DNA of 64,000 bases from Pseudomonas sp. Bout1 (GCF_034314165.1 NZ_JAVIWK010000001.1:3301001-3365000), one strand, 5' to 3'; shown: positions 16,144 through 25,103, counted from the first letter of the stretch. A program made the numbers and translations. Notes: generated by a model from the letters alone, not told the origin.

Positions 16144-18633
16144 ATGGCACACTCTCCCGGTCAAAGCGACGGCATGCCGATTACGTCCAATCTCAAGGAT
16201 TTCGACACGGCCTCCGGAACGCGCACTGAGCGCCTGATCTTCAACCATCGGCGGCTGCTGATCGCCATTTGTATCCTGCTGACCCTGGGCCTGGGCTTTT
16301 TGTCGGCGCGGCTGCAAGTCAAGGCCAGCTTTGAAGACATGATGCCGCAGTCCCATCCCTTCGTTAAAAACTACCTTGAACACGCCAGTTCGCTGCGCAG
16401 CCTGGGCAACTCGGTGCGCATTGTCGTCACCAACCGTGACGGCGACATTTACGACCCGGCGTACCTGCAAACCCTGCGCGAGATCAACGACAAGGTTTAC
16501 CTGTACCCCGGCGTCGACCGCGCGTTCGTCAAGTCGCTATGGATGCCGGTGGTGCGCTGGAACGAAATCACCGCCGATGGCTTCCAGGGCGGCCCGGTGA
16601 TGCCCATCGGTTTCGACGGCTCGGCGGCCAGCGTAGAAGCGCTGCGGTTCAACGTGCGGCGCTCGGGCATTACCGGCTCGCTGGTGGGCAATGACCAGAA
16701 GTCCTCGATGATTTTCCTGCCGTTGATCGACAAGGATGCGGTCACGGGCGAAGCCTTCGACTACAAGGCTTTTCGCGACCAGATCGAAACCCTGCGCGGT
16801 GACTTCAAACAGCGTGGCGTGGATATCCAGGTGATCGGTTTTGCGCAATTGATCGGCGATTTGATCGACGGGCTCAACCAGGTGTTGGTGTACTTCCTGA
16901 TCGCCGCTGTCACCGCGACCCTGTTTATCCTGTTCTACACCCGCTGCTGGCGCAGTACCTTGCTGGTGACCGGGTGCTCCATCGTCGCGGTGGTCTGGCA
17001 GATGGGCTTGATGCAAGCCTTCGGTTTTGTGCTCGACCCGTATTCGATCCTGGTGCCCTTCCTGATCTTTGCCATCGGCGTTTCCCACGGTGCGCAAAAG
17101 ATGAACGGGGTGATGCAGGACATCGGGCGTGGTACCCACAAATACATCGCCGCGCGCTTCACCTTCCGGCGCCTGTTCCTGGCCGGGATGACCGCGCTGC
17201 TGGCCGATGCCGTGGGGTTTGCAGTACTGGCGGTAATTGATATTCCGGTGATCCGTGGCCTGGCGGCAGCAGCCAGTATTGGTGTGGCTGTGCTGATCTT
17301 CACCAACCTGATTCTGTTGCCGGTGTTGCTGTCGTTCACCGGCGTCAGTGCCGCCTCGGCGGCGCGCAGCCAGCGCCGGCTGGAGGGTACGCACCCATTA
17401 CTGGTGTGGCTCAGCAGGTTTGCCGACAAGCGCCGCGCGGTATGGGTGATCGTGGCGACGGTGGTACTTACGGCGGGCGGCTGGATGGTCGCACTCAACA
17501 TCAAGATCGGCGACCTCGACCCCGGCGCACCGGAGCTGCGCGCCGACTCGACCTATAACAAGGACAACGCCTACATCAGCGGCCACTACCAACTGTCCAG
17601 CGATCAGTTCGCGGTCATCGTGGCCACGCCGCCCCAAGGCCTGATCAACTATGAAACCCTGTTGGAAATGGACCGTTTGGAGCAGGTCCTGCGGGACTTG
17701 CCCGGGGTGCAAACCACTGTGTCGGCGGCCACCCTGGCGCGGGCCTACACCAAGGTGGGCTTCGAAGGTTCATTGAAGTGGGAAAGCATCAACCGCGACC
17801 CGTTTGTGTTGCAGGACGCGATGAACCTGGTGTCTGCCACCAGCCCGGAGATGTTCAACGACGCCCGTTCGGTGGCGCCGATCATCGCGTTTCTCAGCGA
17901 TCACAAGGCCGAGACCCTGACCCGGGTGGTCACCGCCGTCGAGGCGTTTGCCAAGGCGCATAACACCGACGAGCGCCAGTTCCTGTTGGCAGCCGGCACC
18001 TCGGGCATTGATGCCGCGACCAACATTGCGGTGGAACACGCCAACCGCACGATGTTGTTGTACGTGTACGCAGCGGTGATCCTGTTGTGCTTCATCACCT
18101 TTCGCAGCTGGCGCGCGGTGATCGTCGCGGTGGTGCCACTGGTGGTCACCACCATCCTGTGTGAAGCGCTGATGGTGATGCTGGGTATCGGCGTCAAGGT
18201 CGCGACCTTGCCGGTGACGGCGCTGGGGGTCGGGATCGGCGTGGACTATTCGTTGTACCTGCTGACCATCCACCTCTATCACCAGCGACAGGGCGCCTCG
18301 ATTCGGGAAGCCTACCTCGCCGCGCTGTCCTCCACCGGCAAGGTCGTGGCCTTGATCGGTGTAACGCTGTCGGCCGGGGTCATCACCTGGGCCTGGTCAC
18401 CGATCAAGTTCCAGGCCGACATGGGCATCCTGCTGGCGTTCATGTTCCTGTGGAACATGCTCGGTGCGCTGATCCTGGTACCGAGCCTGGCCGCGTTTCT
18501 GTTGCCGCAGTCGCCGATGACCCGCCAAGGCGGGCAAACCGATCAAACCGATGTGCTCAAGACTCAGGCCAGGCGCCCGCCGCCCATGCCGGCGCAGGCG
18601 GCCCGCAAGCCGCCCGGCGTGCGGGCGGGCTAA
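16144..18633 (+). CDS. RND/MMPL-family transporter
   Basis: 829 residues with two repeats, each one transmembrane helix, a large periplasmic loop and a five-helix bundle. TM1 is around residues 37-57 (LLIAICILLTLGLGFLSA), the first bundle about 235-400 (with FAIGVSHGAQKMNG and MTALLADAVGFAVLA), the second half starts near 440, and the last bundle is about 635-790 (GVGIGVDYSLYLLTIHLYH). This is the hydrophobe/amphiphile exporter type without adaptor or TolC partners nearby. The tail is Pro/Arg-rich. With DUF1302, DUF1329 and YCF48-like proteins it probably forms an envelope pathway for a hydrophobic substrate; direction of transport is not shown by sequence. Confidence 0.9.
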   Translation: MAHSPGQSDGMPITSNLKDFDTASGTRTERLIFNHRRLLIAICILLTLGLGFLSARLQVKASFEDMMPQSHPFVKNYLEHASSLRSLGNSVRIVVTNRDGDIYDPAYLQTLREINDKVYLYPGVDRAFVKSLWMPVVRWNEITADGFQGGPVMPIGFDGSAASVEALRFNVRRSGITGSLVGNDQKSSMIFLPLIDKDAVTGEAFDYKAFRDQIETLRGDFKQRGVDIQVIGFAQLIGDLIDGLNQVLVYFLIAAVTATLFILFYTRCWRSTLLVTGCSIVAVVWQMGLMQAFGFVLDPYSILVPFLIFAIGVSHGAQKMNGVMQDIGRGTHKYIAARFTFRRLFLAGMTALLADAVGFAVLAVIDIPVIRGLAAAASIGVAVLIFTNLILLPVLLSFTGVSAASAARSQRRLEGTHPLLVWLSRFADKRRAVWVIVATVVLTAGGWMVALNIKIGDLDPGAPELRADSTYNKDNAYISGHYQLSSDQFAVIVATPPQGLINYETLLEMDRLEQVLRDLPGVQTTVSAATLARAYTKVGFEGSLKWESINRDPFVLQDAMNLVSATSPEMFNDARSVAPIIAFLSDHKAETLTRVVTAVEAFAKAHNTDERQFLLAAGTSGIDAATNIAVEHANRTMLLYVYAAVILLCFITFRSWRAVIVAVVPLVVTTILCEALMVMLGIGVKVATLPVTALGVGIGVDYSLYLLTIHLYHQRQGASIREAYLAALSSTGKVVALIGVTLSAGVITWAWSPIKFQADMGILLAFMFLWNMLGALILVPSLAAFLLPQSPMTRQGGQTDQTDVLKTQARRPPPMPAQAARKPPGVRAG

Positions 18634-18687
18634 GGCACAGCCAGTACCAATCACCCCAACAATAATCACAAAAGGGCAGGGCGCGTG

Positions 18688-19416
18688 ATGCACGACACTA
18701 TCTTGCGAGACACCACTGTATTCCGGGTCTGGCGCCTTTGCGCCTGGGCCGGGCCGGTTTATCTGGTCGGGCTGGTTGCCTTCTGGGGGCTGCTCGCCGG
18801 CTTCCTGCCGGCGCCACCGCAGTATTTGAATGCGCAGCAGATCAGCGAGTTTTTCCTGGCCAATAACCTGAAGATCCGTGCCGGCATGGTCGGCACCTTG
18901 TTTGTTGCACCGCTGTATTACGTGTGGAGTCTGGTGATTTCCGCCGTGATCAAAAAGATCGAAGGCCCCGACGGCTTGCTGGCGCAGCTGGAGTTCGTCG
19001 GCGGTATTGCAACGGCCTTCGTCACCCTGGGGTTTTCGATCATGTGGTTGACCGCCAGTGTGCGAACCAGCCTGCGTTCGCCCCAGGACATACAGCTGTT
19101 GAGCGACATGGGCTGGTTCATCTTCGACACCACGATCATGGTCACCGCGATCCAGATGTGCGCCTTCGGTGGGGCCATTTTCATGGACCGGCGCACGCAG
19201 CCCTTGCTGCCCAAGTGGCTGGGCTGGGCGTCCTTCGCGATTGCCGCGACGTTTATCGCGGCGTACATCATGCCGTTTGTCGAAGACGGGCCTTTTGCCT
19301 GGCATGGGTTGATCACCTACTGGGTGGTACTCAGCAGCTTCTTTGCCTGGATGGTACTGACCAGCATTCTGCTGTTTCCGGCCATCCGCCAGGTCGAGCA
19401 GGAATCTTTGGCCTAA
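18688..19416 (+). CDS. Multi-pass membrane protein of unknown function
   Basis: About 242 residues with roughly six hydrophobic segments (near 20-45, 75-95, 105-130, 145-170, 180-200 and 210-235). I recognise no catalytic motif. ATG 18688 is preferred to the GTG just upstream; AGGGCAGG precedes it. It lies between the MMPL transporter and two cytochrome-oxidase-like small subunits, so it may belong to either the transport system or a membrane redox module. Its topology and gene neighbourhood are all that can be said. Confidence 0.7.
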   Translation: MHDTILRDTTVFRVWRLCAWAGPVYLVGLVAFWGLLAGFLPAPPQYLNAQQISEFFLANNLKIRAGMVGTLFVAPLYYVWSLVISAVIKKIEGPDGLLAQLEFVGGIATAFVTLGFSIMWLTASVRTSLRSPQDIQLLSDMGWFIFDTTIMVTAIQMCAFGGAIFMDRRTQPLLPKWLGWASFAIAATFIAAYIMPFVEDGPFAWHGLITYWVVLSSFFAWMVLTSILLFPAIRQVEQESLA

Positions 19417-19431
19417 CCCGCAGGTGCCGTG

Positions 19432-19995
19432 ATGAATAGGACCCGTGTATTACCCGGCGTGCCGGGGATCTGGATTTTCATTCTGCTGGACATGCTGTTC
19501 TTCAGCGTTCTGTTTTTGGCCTATGGCATGGAAAGGGCCAGGCAACCCCAATTGTTTGCCGCCGCCCAGGCGCAACTGAACGTGGCCCTTGGCCTGTGCA
19601 ACATGCTGGTGCTGTTGACCAGCTCCTGGCTGGTTGCGCAGGCCGTGCATGCCATTCGCCTGGGGCGCACGCGCGCCGGCAAGCGCCTGTTGGTCGCGGC
19701 GCTGTGCTGTGCGCTGGTGTTTGCCGCGGTCAAGCTGGTGGAGTACGGGCAGGAGTTTTCCAGGGGTATCACGCCGCTGACCGACAGCTTCTTCACGTTG
19801 TATTTCAGCCTGACATTTTTTCATTTTCTGCATGTCCTGGCGGGTAGCGTGGTGTTGGCCATCCTGGCGCGCAACACCGGCCTGTGTGCCTACGACAGCG
19901 GACGAACCTCGGGCCTGGAAACAGGCGCCACCTATTGGCACATGGTCGACCTCATCTGGATCATGCTTTTTCCACTTCTGTACCTGGCGAAGTAA
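19432..19995 (+). CDS. Cytochrome c oxidase subunit III family protein (NorE-like)
   Basis: About 187 residues with five predicted membrane helices. The start PGVPGIWIFILLDMLFFSVLF, the central FFTLYFSLTFFHFLHVLAG and the end TGATYWHMVDLIWIMLFPLLYL match the short five-helix COX3 family of NorE proteins. These accompany haem-copper oxidases or nitric oxide reductases, but no catalytic subunit I is encoded here. The start is ATG 19432 (a GTG lies 3 bp upstream). It is followed after 3 bp by a NorF/COX4-like gene. An accessory role in a catabolic membrane complex is possible but unproven. Confidence 0.83.
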   Translation: MNRTRVLPGVPGIWIFILLDMLFFSVLFLAYGMERARQPQLFAAAQAQLNVALGLCNMLVLLTSSWLVAQAVHAIRLGRTRAGKRLLVAALCCALVFAAVKLVEYGQEFSRGITPLTDSFFTLYFSLTFFHFLHVLAGSVVLAILARNTGLCAYDSGRTSGLETGATYWHMVDLIWIMLFPLLYLAK

Positions 19996-19998
19996 CCC

Positions 19999-20259
19999 AT
20001 GGAACTGTTCTTCAACCGTCTAGGCGCCGTGTGGCTGGCGCTGATGCTCGCCACGGCGGGCGGCGCCTGGGTTGCCGCGCTGCAGGCCGGTGAACAGTGG
20101 GCTCCGGCGGCCATCCTGGGTTTGGCGGCGCTGAAAATCGCGCTGGTCATGCTCTGGTTCATGGAGCTGTTTGGCGCCCCGCGCATTTGGCAAGCGGTGT
20201 TCGGTACCTGGTTGCTGGTGGTCAGCGCGTTATTGATCGCCAGTTTCATCCTTATCTGA
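19999..20259 (+). CDS. Cytochrome c oxidase subunit IV-like small protein (NorF-like)
   Basis: 86 residues forming three hydrophobic helices with the segment ALKIALVMLWFMELFGAPRIW, characteristic of prokaryotic COX4/NorF small subunits. It lies directly after the NorE-like gene and before an SDR gene. No function of its own is known for the family beyond assembly or stability of haem-copper enzymes; here its partner is missing from the local cluster. Confidence 0.78.
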   Translation: MELFFNRLGAVWLALMLATAGGAWVAALQAGEQWAPAAILGLAALKIALVMLWFMELFGAPRIWQAVFGTWLLVVSALLIASFILI

Positions 20260-20290
20260 CTTATCTGAAAAACAACAACAGGAGATTCCC

Positions 20291-21037
20291 ATGTTTGATC
20301 TCACGGGCAAGAACGCCATCGTCACCGGCGGTGCATCCGGTATCGGCGCCGCCACCGCGCGCCGTTTGCGCCAGGCCGGCGCGCAGGTCTGGATCGCCGA
20401 CGTTACCCAGGCCAGCGAAGACGGCTGCCATTACCGGCATGTCGATGTGGCCAACGAGGCTGCTATCGCCACGCTGTGTGACGAGGTGATGGACCGCACC
20501 GGGCACCTGGATATTTACGTGAACAACGCGGCGATCTCCAGCGGGCACTTGCTGGCCGACGCGGACCTGGAGCGCTCCGAGCGGTTCTGGCGCGTCAACC
20601 AGATGGGCGTGCAAATGGGCATCAAGCACGCCGCGGCGCGCATGACGGCAGGTGGCTCGATCATCAATTTTTCATCGATCACGGCGGTGCGCGGGTTTGC
20701 CCAGTGGGGTGAATACGCCGCCACCAAGGGCGCGATCATGGCATTGACGCAAACGGCGGCGGTTGAATACGGCTCGCGCGGTATCCGGGTCAACTGCATC
20801 GCGCCCGGCATCATTGAAACGCCGATGGCCATGAGCGAAGCGCCAGATATGGTGCGCAAGAACGCCGCGGTGTTTGCCTTGCTCGGCCGTATCGGCCAGC
20901 CCGAAGAGCTGGCCGCCGTGGTGCATTTTCTGGCCAGCGACGACGCCAGCTACATCACCGGGCAGATCCTCTCGGTAGACGGCGGCTGGAGCACGGGCAC
21001 ATCGATCAGGGGGATTGAGCTGGCGTTGGCGACTTGA
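20291..21037 (+). CDS. Short-chain dehydrogenase/reductase
   Basis: 248-residue classical SDR. The NAD(P) motif TGGASGIGAAT is near residue 13, an acidic residue at the end of beta-2 (WIADV) favours NAD, NNAAIS follows, and the catalytic Ser, Tyr and Lys occur in NFSSITAVRG and YAATKGA. The tail SDDASYITGQILSVDGGWS is typical. GGAGA stands 7 bp before ATG 20291. It is the last gene of the forward group and faces the AldA-like dehydrogenase, so oxidation of an alcohol group on the pathway substrate is the natural guess. Confidence 0.88.
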   Translation: MFDLTGKNAIVTGGASGIGAATARRLRQAGAQVWIADVTQASEDGCHYRHVDVANEAAIATLCDEVMDRTGHLDIYVNNAAISSGHLLADADLERSERFWRVNQMGVQMGIKHAAARMTAGGSIINFSSITAVRGFAQWGEYAATKGAIMALTQTAAVEYGSRGIRVNCIAPGIIETPMAMSEAPDMVRKNAAVFALLGRIGQPEELAAVVHFLASDDASYITGQILSVDGGWSTGTSIRGIELALAT

Positions 21038-21046
21038 AGGGTTGAA

Positions 21047-21073
21047 CGTCGAGCCGCATTGCGCGGCTCGACG
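21047..21073. terminator. Hairpin between convergent genes
   Basis: Perfect 11-bp repeat CGTCGAGCCGC / GCGGCTCGACG with a 5-nt loop in the 42-bp gap between the convergent SDR and aldehyde dehydrogenase genes. It probably acts as a bidirectional terminator, although T-tracts are weak on both sides. Confidence 0.7.
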
Positions 21074-21079
21074 CCTGGG

Positions 21080-22522
21080 TCAGCCCTGGATGTAGGCGAC
21101 CTGGGTGTGGGTGTACTCGTACAGACCGTGCTTGCCATCCGCGCCGCCGATACCGGAACGACGTACACCGGCATGGAAACCCTGGAAGGCCTCGAAGTTC
21201 TCACGGTTGACGTAGGTCTCGCCAAATTTCAGCGCACCGATGGCGTGCATCGAGCTGGCCAGGCTGCTGGTGAAGATCGACGAGCTCAGGCCGTACTCGC
21301 TGTCATTCGCGCGGGCAATGCCCTCGTCGAGGTCTTCAATGGTGTCGACCATGACCACCGGGCCAAAGATCTCGCGTTGCAGGATATGCATGTCGGCGTG
21401 GGTATTGGCGATCACCGTCGGCTTGAAAAAACAGCCGTTATCGCTGTCCAGGCCGCTGCCGCCGGTGAGGATCTGCGCGCCCTTGGCCAATGCGTCATCC
21501 ACCAGCAGGCCCAGGCGCTCGACGGCAGCGCGGTTGATCACCGGGCCCATTTCGACGGGGCGGCCGCCCAGGGGGTCACCGAACTGAATACTCTCGAACG
21601 CCGCCGCGAGTTTTTCGTTGAACTCGGCCTGCACGCCACGCTGTACGTAGACCCGCTCGGTGCAGTTGCAGGCCTGGCCACTGTTCAGGCTTTTAGTGGC
21701 CTTCATGGCAGCCACAGCCAGGTCGATGTTGGCATCATCGAGGATGATCGCCGGGGCCTTGCCCCCCAGTTCCAGGTTGACCTTGGTAATGTTGCGCGCG
21801 GCGTTGGCCATGATTGCTGCGCCCGCGGCTGAACTGCCGGTGAAGCTGATCATATCCACCAAGGGGTGGGCCACCAGCGCCTGGCCGACACTGGCGCCCA
21901 CGCCGCCGATCAGGTTGAACACGCCGGCGGGCAATTGCGCCTGTTCGACAATACGCGCGAACTCGTAGGCGCTGTATGGGGTTTCCTCACTGGGCTTGAT
22001 CACCACCGTATTGCCCGTCAGCAGGGCCGGGGCGACCTTGCGCACCACCATGAACAAGGGGAAATTCCACGGCAGGATGCCGGCCACCACACCCATTGGG
22101 CGACGAAACAACAGAATGTTTTCCTTGGGCCGGTCACTGGCGACGATCTCACCCTCAAGCCGTCGCGCCCACTCGGCGTTGTAGTCCAGGTATTCGGCGG
22201 CCAGTGCGACCTCAAGCTCCGCCAGCGGCATGACCTTGCCTTGTTCGATGGCGATGACCTGTGCCAGGCGCGGCAGGTTCTCGCGGACCAGTTTGGCCAT
22301 GCGTCGCAGGTACTGGCCGCGCTCATTGGCGGGCAGGGCGGCCCAACTGTCCTGGGCCGCGCGTGCGGCGCCAACCGCTTCGTCGACCAGCGCCGCATCA
22401 CCATCGGGAATCGAACCGATCAGGCCTTGGGTCGAGGGGTTGAACACCTCGATACGTTGGCCCGAACCTGGGATAAAACGGCCATTGAGGTAGTGCTGAA
22501 AAGTAAATTCAGGGCTTGTCAT
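21080..22522 (-). CDS. AldA-like 2-hydroxyaldehyde (lactaldehyde/glycolaldehyde) dehydrogenase
   Basis: 480-residue NAD-dependent aldehyde dehydrogenase. Catalytic Cys285 lies in SGQACNCTERVYVQ and Glu251 in NLELGGKAPAI; ILPWNFPLF and FTGSSAAG form the cofactor site. The overall sequence follows E. coli AldA unusually well, including EYLDYNAEWARRLEGEI, the SDRPKENILLF block and the ending NRENFEAFQGFHAG and GKHGLYEY. AldA oxidises 2-hydroxyaldehydes to 2-hydroxyacids (established). Its gene overlaps the upstream FMN 2-hydroxyacid oxidase gene by 4 bp, which fits a sequential pair of steps (inference). It is the last gene of a reverse operon that starts with the P450. Confidence 0.9.
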   Translation of the reverse strand: MTSPEFTFQHYLNGRFIPGSGQRIEVFNPSTQGLIGSIPDGDAALVDEAVGAARAAQDSWAALPANERGQYLRRMAKLVRENLPRLAQVIAIEQGKVMPLAELEVALAAEYLDYNAEWARRLEGEIVASDRPKENILLFRRPMGVVAGILPWNFPLFMVVRKVAPALLTGNTVVIKPSEETPYSAYEFARIVEQAQLPAGVFNLIGGVGASVGQALVAHPLVDMISFTGSSAAGAAIMANAARNITKVNLELGGKAPAIILDDANIDLAVAAMKATKSLNSGQACNCTERVYVQRGVQAEFNEKLAAAFESIQFGDPLGGRPVEMGPVINRAAVERLGLLVDDALAKGAQILTGGSGLDSDNGCFFKPTVIANTHADMHILQREIFGPVVMVDTIEDLDEGIARANDSEYGLSSSIFTSSLASSMHAIGALKFGETYVNRENFEAFQGFHAGVRRSGIGGADGKHGLYEYTHTQVAYIQG

Positions 22523-23732
22523 TTCACGCTCCGAAGCAAAGTGGTTGAGAGTGGCGGGTGATCAGTGGCGGCCAAAAAATGCGGCAGCTTGCCGGCCACG
22601 GTGATGTGTTGGCGGTTGATCTCATCGAGGTTGGCACAGCCAAGCAGGGCCAGCGTGCGCGCCGTCTCCTGGCGCAGCAGGCTGAGTACGCGTTGCACAC
22701 CGGGCTGGCCGAAAGCAGCCAGACCGTAGAGGTAAGGGCGGCCGAGCATGCAGGCGCGGGCGCCCATGGCCAGCGCCTTGACGATATGGCTGCCACGCCG
22801 TACGCCGCCGTCGAGGACCACTTCCAGCTGGTCACCCACGGCGTCGACAATGTTGGCGACCAGGTCCACGGTGGCGGCGGTGCCGTCAAGCTGGCGCCCG
22901 CCGTGGTTGGAAACGATGATTCCATGCACCCCGGCGGCGGCCGCGTTACGCGCATCGCTGACCGATTGCAGGCCTTTGATCACGAACGGCTTGCCCCAAT
23001 GCTGCATCAGCCGTTCTACCCGCGCCCAGGTGATGTTCTGTTCCATTTTTGCGGCAAAAAAGCCGCCAGTGTGCCCAGGTCGCCGCCATCGGGCGTGGGT
23101 ACATTGGGCAGGCTGATCCCGCCACCCACCAGGTAATCCAGGCACCAGTGCGGGCGTTGGGCAAAGGACCAGAGGTTTTTCAGGTTCAGGCGCGGCGGCA
23201 CGGTGAGACCATGGCGCAAGTCGCGCTCGCGGTTGCCGGCGACGATGGTGTCGACCGTCAGGCAGATCGCATCGAAACCGGCAGCCTTGCAGCGCTCGAT
23301 CATGTGCAGGTTGAGCCCGTCGTCGTTGAGCAGGTACAGCTGATAAATCTTTGGCCCACTGCAGGCCTGGGCAACGGCTTCGATACTGGTGGTGCCCATG
23401 GTCGACAGGCTGTACGCCACACCGGCCCGGGCCGCTTCCCGCGCCACCGCCAACTCGCCGGCAGGGTGAAATACACGCGTCATGCCGGTGGGCGACAACA
23501 GCAGTGGCCATTCCAGCGGGCAGCCAAACACGCTGCGGCGCATGTCGACCTTGCGGATATCGTGCAGGTACTGCGGCACCAGGTCGTAGCGGGCAAAAGC
23601 CTCGGTATTGGCGCGCAGCGTCAGTTCATCGTCGGCGCCGCCTGCAATGTAGTGGAACAGCGGCGCCGGCAAGCGGCGCCGCGCCGCCGCCGCGAAATCC
23701 CCCACGTTGAAGCAGTCTTCAAGTCGGCTCAT
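22519..23732 (-). pseudogene. FMN-dependent L-2-hydroxyacid oxidase/dehydrogenase, interrupted by one -1 frameshift
   Basis: Two overlapping frames together make one complete family member. The first (from ATG 23732) holds the N-terminal FMN barrel: PLFHYIAGGADDE, LSPTGM, YSLSTMGT, YQLYLLNDDG and LTVDTIVAGNRERD. The second holds KPFVIKGLQS, SNHGGRQLDG with the catalytic His and FMN-binding Arg, VLDGGVRRGSHI and the phosphate site ACMLGRPY. The switch is at the A6 run 23056-23061 (T6 on the coding strand): seven Ts would give an uninterrupted AAFFAAKMEQN. The coding strand reads GCT TTT TTG, a canonical -1 slippery heptamer, so recoding is also possible. The stop still overlaps the ALDH start by 4 bp, suggesting a functional locus and a sequencing or recent indel error. 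Role: L-2-hydroxyacid to 2-oxoacid. Confidence 0.88.
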
Positions 23733-23761
23733 AGGCCCACCCCCTTGTTGAAGGATGAGGC

Positions 23762-25003
23762 TTACTGAGCCTTGAAACGTACGCGCAGTTCATGGGGCCC
23801 GCGGGCAAAGTAGGAGTCGATCCAATGCACGTCCTTGGACAGCGGCTCCAGCAGGGTCAGGCGCTTGAATACCACCTCCAGTGCTTTGCCGGCTTCCATG
23901 CGGCTCAAGTAACTGCCCAGGCAAAAGTGCGGGCCCTGGCCGAACGACATGATCGGCACGCTGACCTTGCGGTCGATATCGAACACCTCGCCATTGGGAA
24001 ACTTGCTCTCGTCACGATTGGCTGAAGCGAGCAACGGCATGATGGTGGAGCCTTTGGGAATGGCCACGCCTGCCAGCTCGGTGTCTTCGGTGGTATGCCG
24101 GAAAATCATCTGCACGGGCGGTTCAAAGCGCAGCACTTCTTCAAGCAGCGCAGGGATCAGGCTCGGGTCGTTGCGCACGCGTCGCTCCACGTCCGGGTAG
24201 CGGTGCAGCAGGGTCAACGTGCTGCCCAGCAGGTTGGTGGTGGTTTCCACGCCGCCGATCAGCAACAGCACGGCCATCGACAGCACTTGCACATGGCTGA
24301 GTTTCTCACCCTGGACATCGGCCTGGATCAAGGTCGAGATGATGTCGTTGCCAGGCTCGGCGGTGCGCAGGGCGATGATGTCTTCCATGAACGCGCGCAA
24401 CTGTTCGGAATTGGCCTTGATCTGGGCCAGGCGCGGTGCGTCATAAGCGGCGCGATTGGCGGCGGCCAGGGTGTCGTCGACCCATACCTTGAACTCCGCG
24501 CGGCGTTCGGTGGGCACGCCGAGTACTTCGGAAATCACCGTCACCGGGAACAGCGCGCAAAAGTCCCAGACCCAGTCGCATTCACCTTCGTTACCGTGCT
24601 TGGCAATGATGTCGTCGATCAACTCATGCGCGATATTGTTCGCGCGTTCCTGCAGCGCCTGGATCTTGCTCGGGGTGAACGCCTTGTTGGCGATCTTGCG
24701 CAGGTGGATGTGGTTCGGCGGGTCCATGGAGATCATCGGCGGTACCTCTGGCACCGGGTCAAACTCCCCGAGCAGTGCCGGCCAGAACTGCGCCGAACTG
24801 TAGAGTTTGCCGTTCTTGAGCAGTGCATCGACCTCCTCGTAGCTGGCCACTGCGAACGCTTGCATGCCTTCGAGCCACTTCACCGGCTCATCGCGCCGCA
24901 ACTGGTTGTAGAACGGATAGGGATTCTGTTTGACGTCATGGTCCAGGGGGTCGTAGGTCTTGGTGGCGATATCGCCGTCCTGGACAGCATGTGACTGATT
25001 CAT
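23762..25003 (-). CDS. Cytochrome P450 (bacterial class I)
   Basis: 413-residue soluble P450. The haem-ligand Cys361 is in SFGQGPHFCLGSYLSR, the ExxR pair is Glu289/Arg292 in EEVLRFEPPV, and the I-helix oxygen-activation site is GGVETTT (250-256). MDPPNHIHLRK near 93-103 is the usual C-helix region. It has no fused reductase, so it should use a ferredoxin and FAD reductase such as those at 3359-4987. It starts a reverse operon with the 2-hydroxyacid oxidase and AldA-like dehydrogenase, implying that hydroxylation or epoxidation begins a path through a 2-hydroxyaldehyde. The family number and substrate cannot be assigned without comparison. Confidence 0.93.
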   Translation of the reverse strand: MNQSHAVQDGDIATKTYDPLDHDVKQNPYPFYNQLRRDEPVKWLEGMQAFAVASYEEVDALLKNGKLYSSAQFWPALLGEFDPVPEVPPMISMDPPNHIHLRKIANKAFTPSKIQALQERANNIAHELIDDIIAKHGNEGECDWVWDFCALFPVTVISEVLGVPTERRAEFKVWVDDTLAAANRAAYDAPRLAQIKANSEQLRAFMEDIIALRTAEPGNDIISTLIQADVQGEKLSHVQVLSMAVLLLIGGVETTTNLLGSTLTLLHRYPDVERRVRNDPSLIPALLEEVLRFEPPVQMIFRHTTEDTELAGVAIPKGSTIMPLLASANRDESKFPNGEVFDIDRKVSVPIMSFGQGPHFCLGSYLSRMEAGKALEVVFKRLTLLEPLSKDVHWIDSYFARGPHELRVRFKAQ

Positions 25004-25081
25004 GGGTTTCTCCGGCGCTGTGGACTTTTATTCTTATTTCCCGAGAGGTATCCGGGTTCGCCTCTACACGCTATGCCTTCG

Positions 25082-25103
25082 TTGCCACTTTGCTCAATGG
25101 CAA
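25082..25103. promoter_or_regulatory. Candidate operator in the divergent P450/SnoaL control region
   Basis: The 303-bp gap 25004-25306 separates the divergent P450 and SnoaL operons and must hold promoters for both. Within it TTGCCA and TGGCAA form a 6-bp inverted repeat with a 10-bp spacer, a spacing that suits a dimeric regulator. I found no clear -35/-10 pair and no gene in the gap. Confidence 0.35.

Noticed and set aside
18397..19305. Reverse-strand frame of 302 codons opposite the MMPL and membrane genes
   Set aside because: Strongly hydrophilic and Arg/Gly-rich, mirroring hydrophobic forward codons; it spans two real genes on the other strand.
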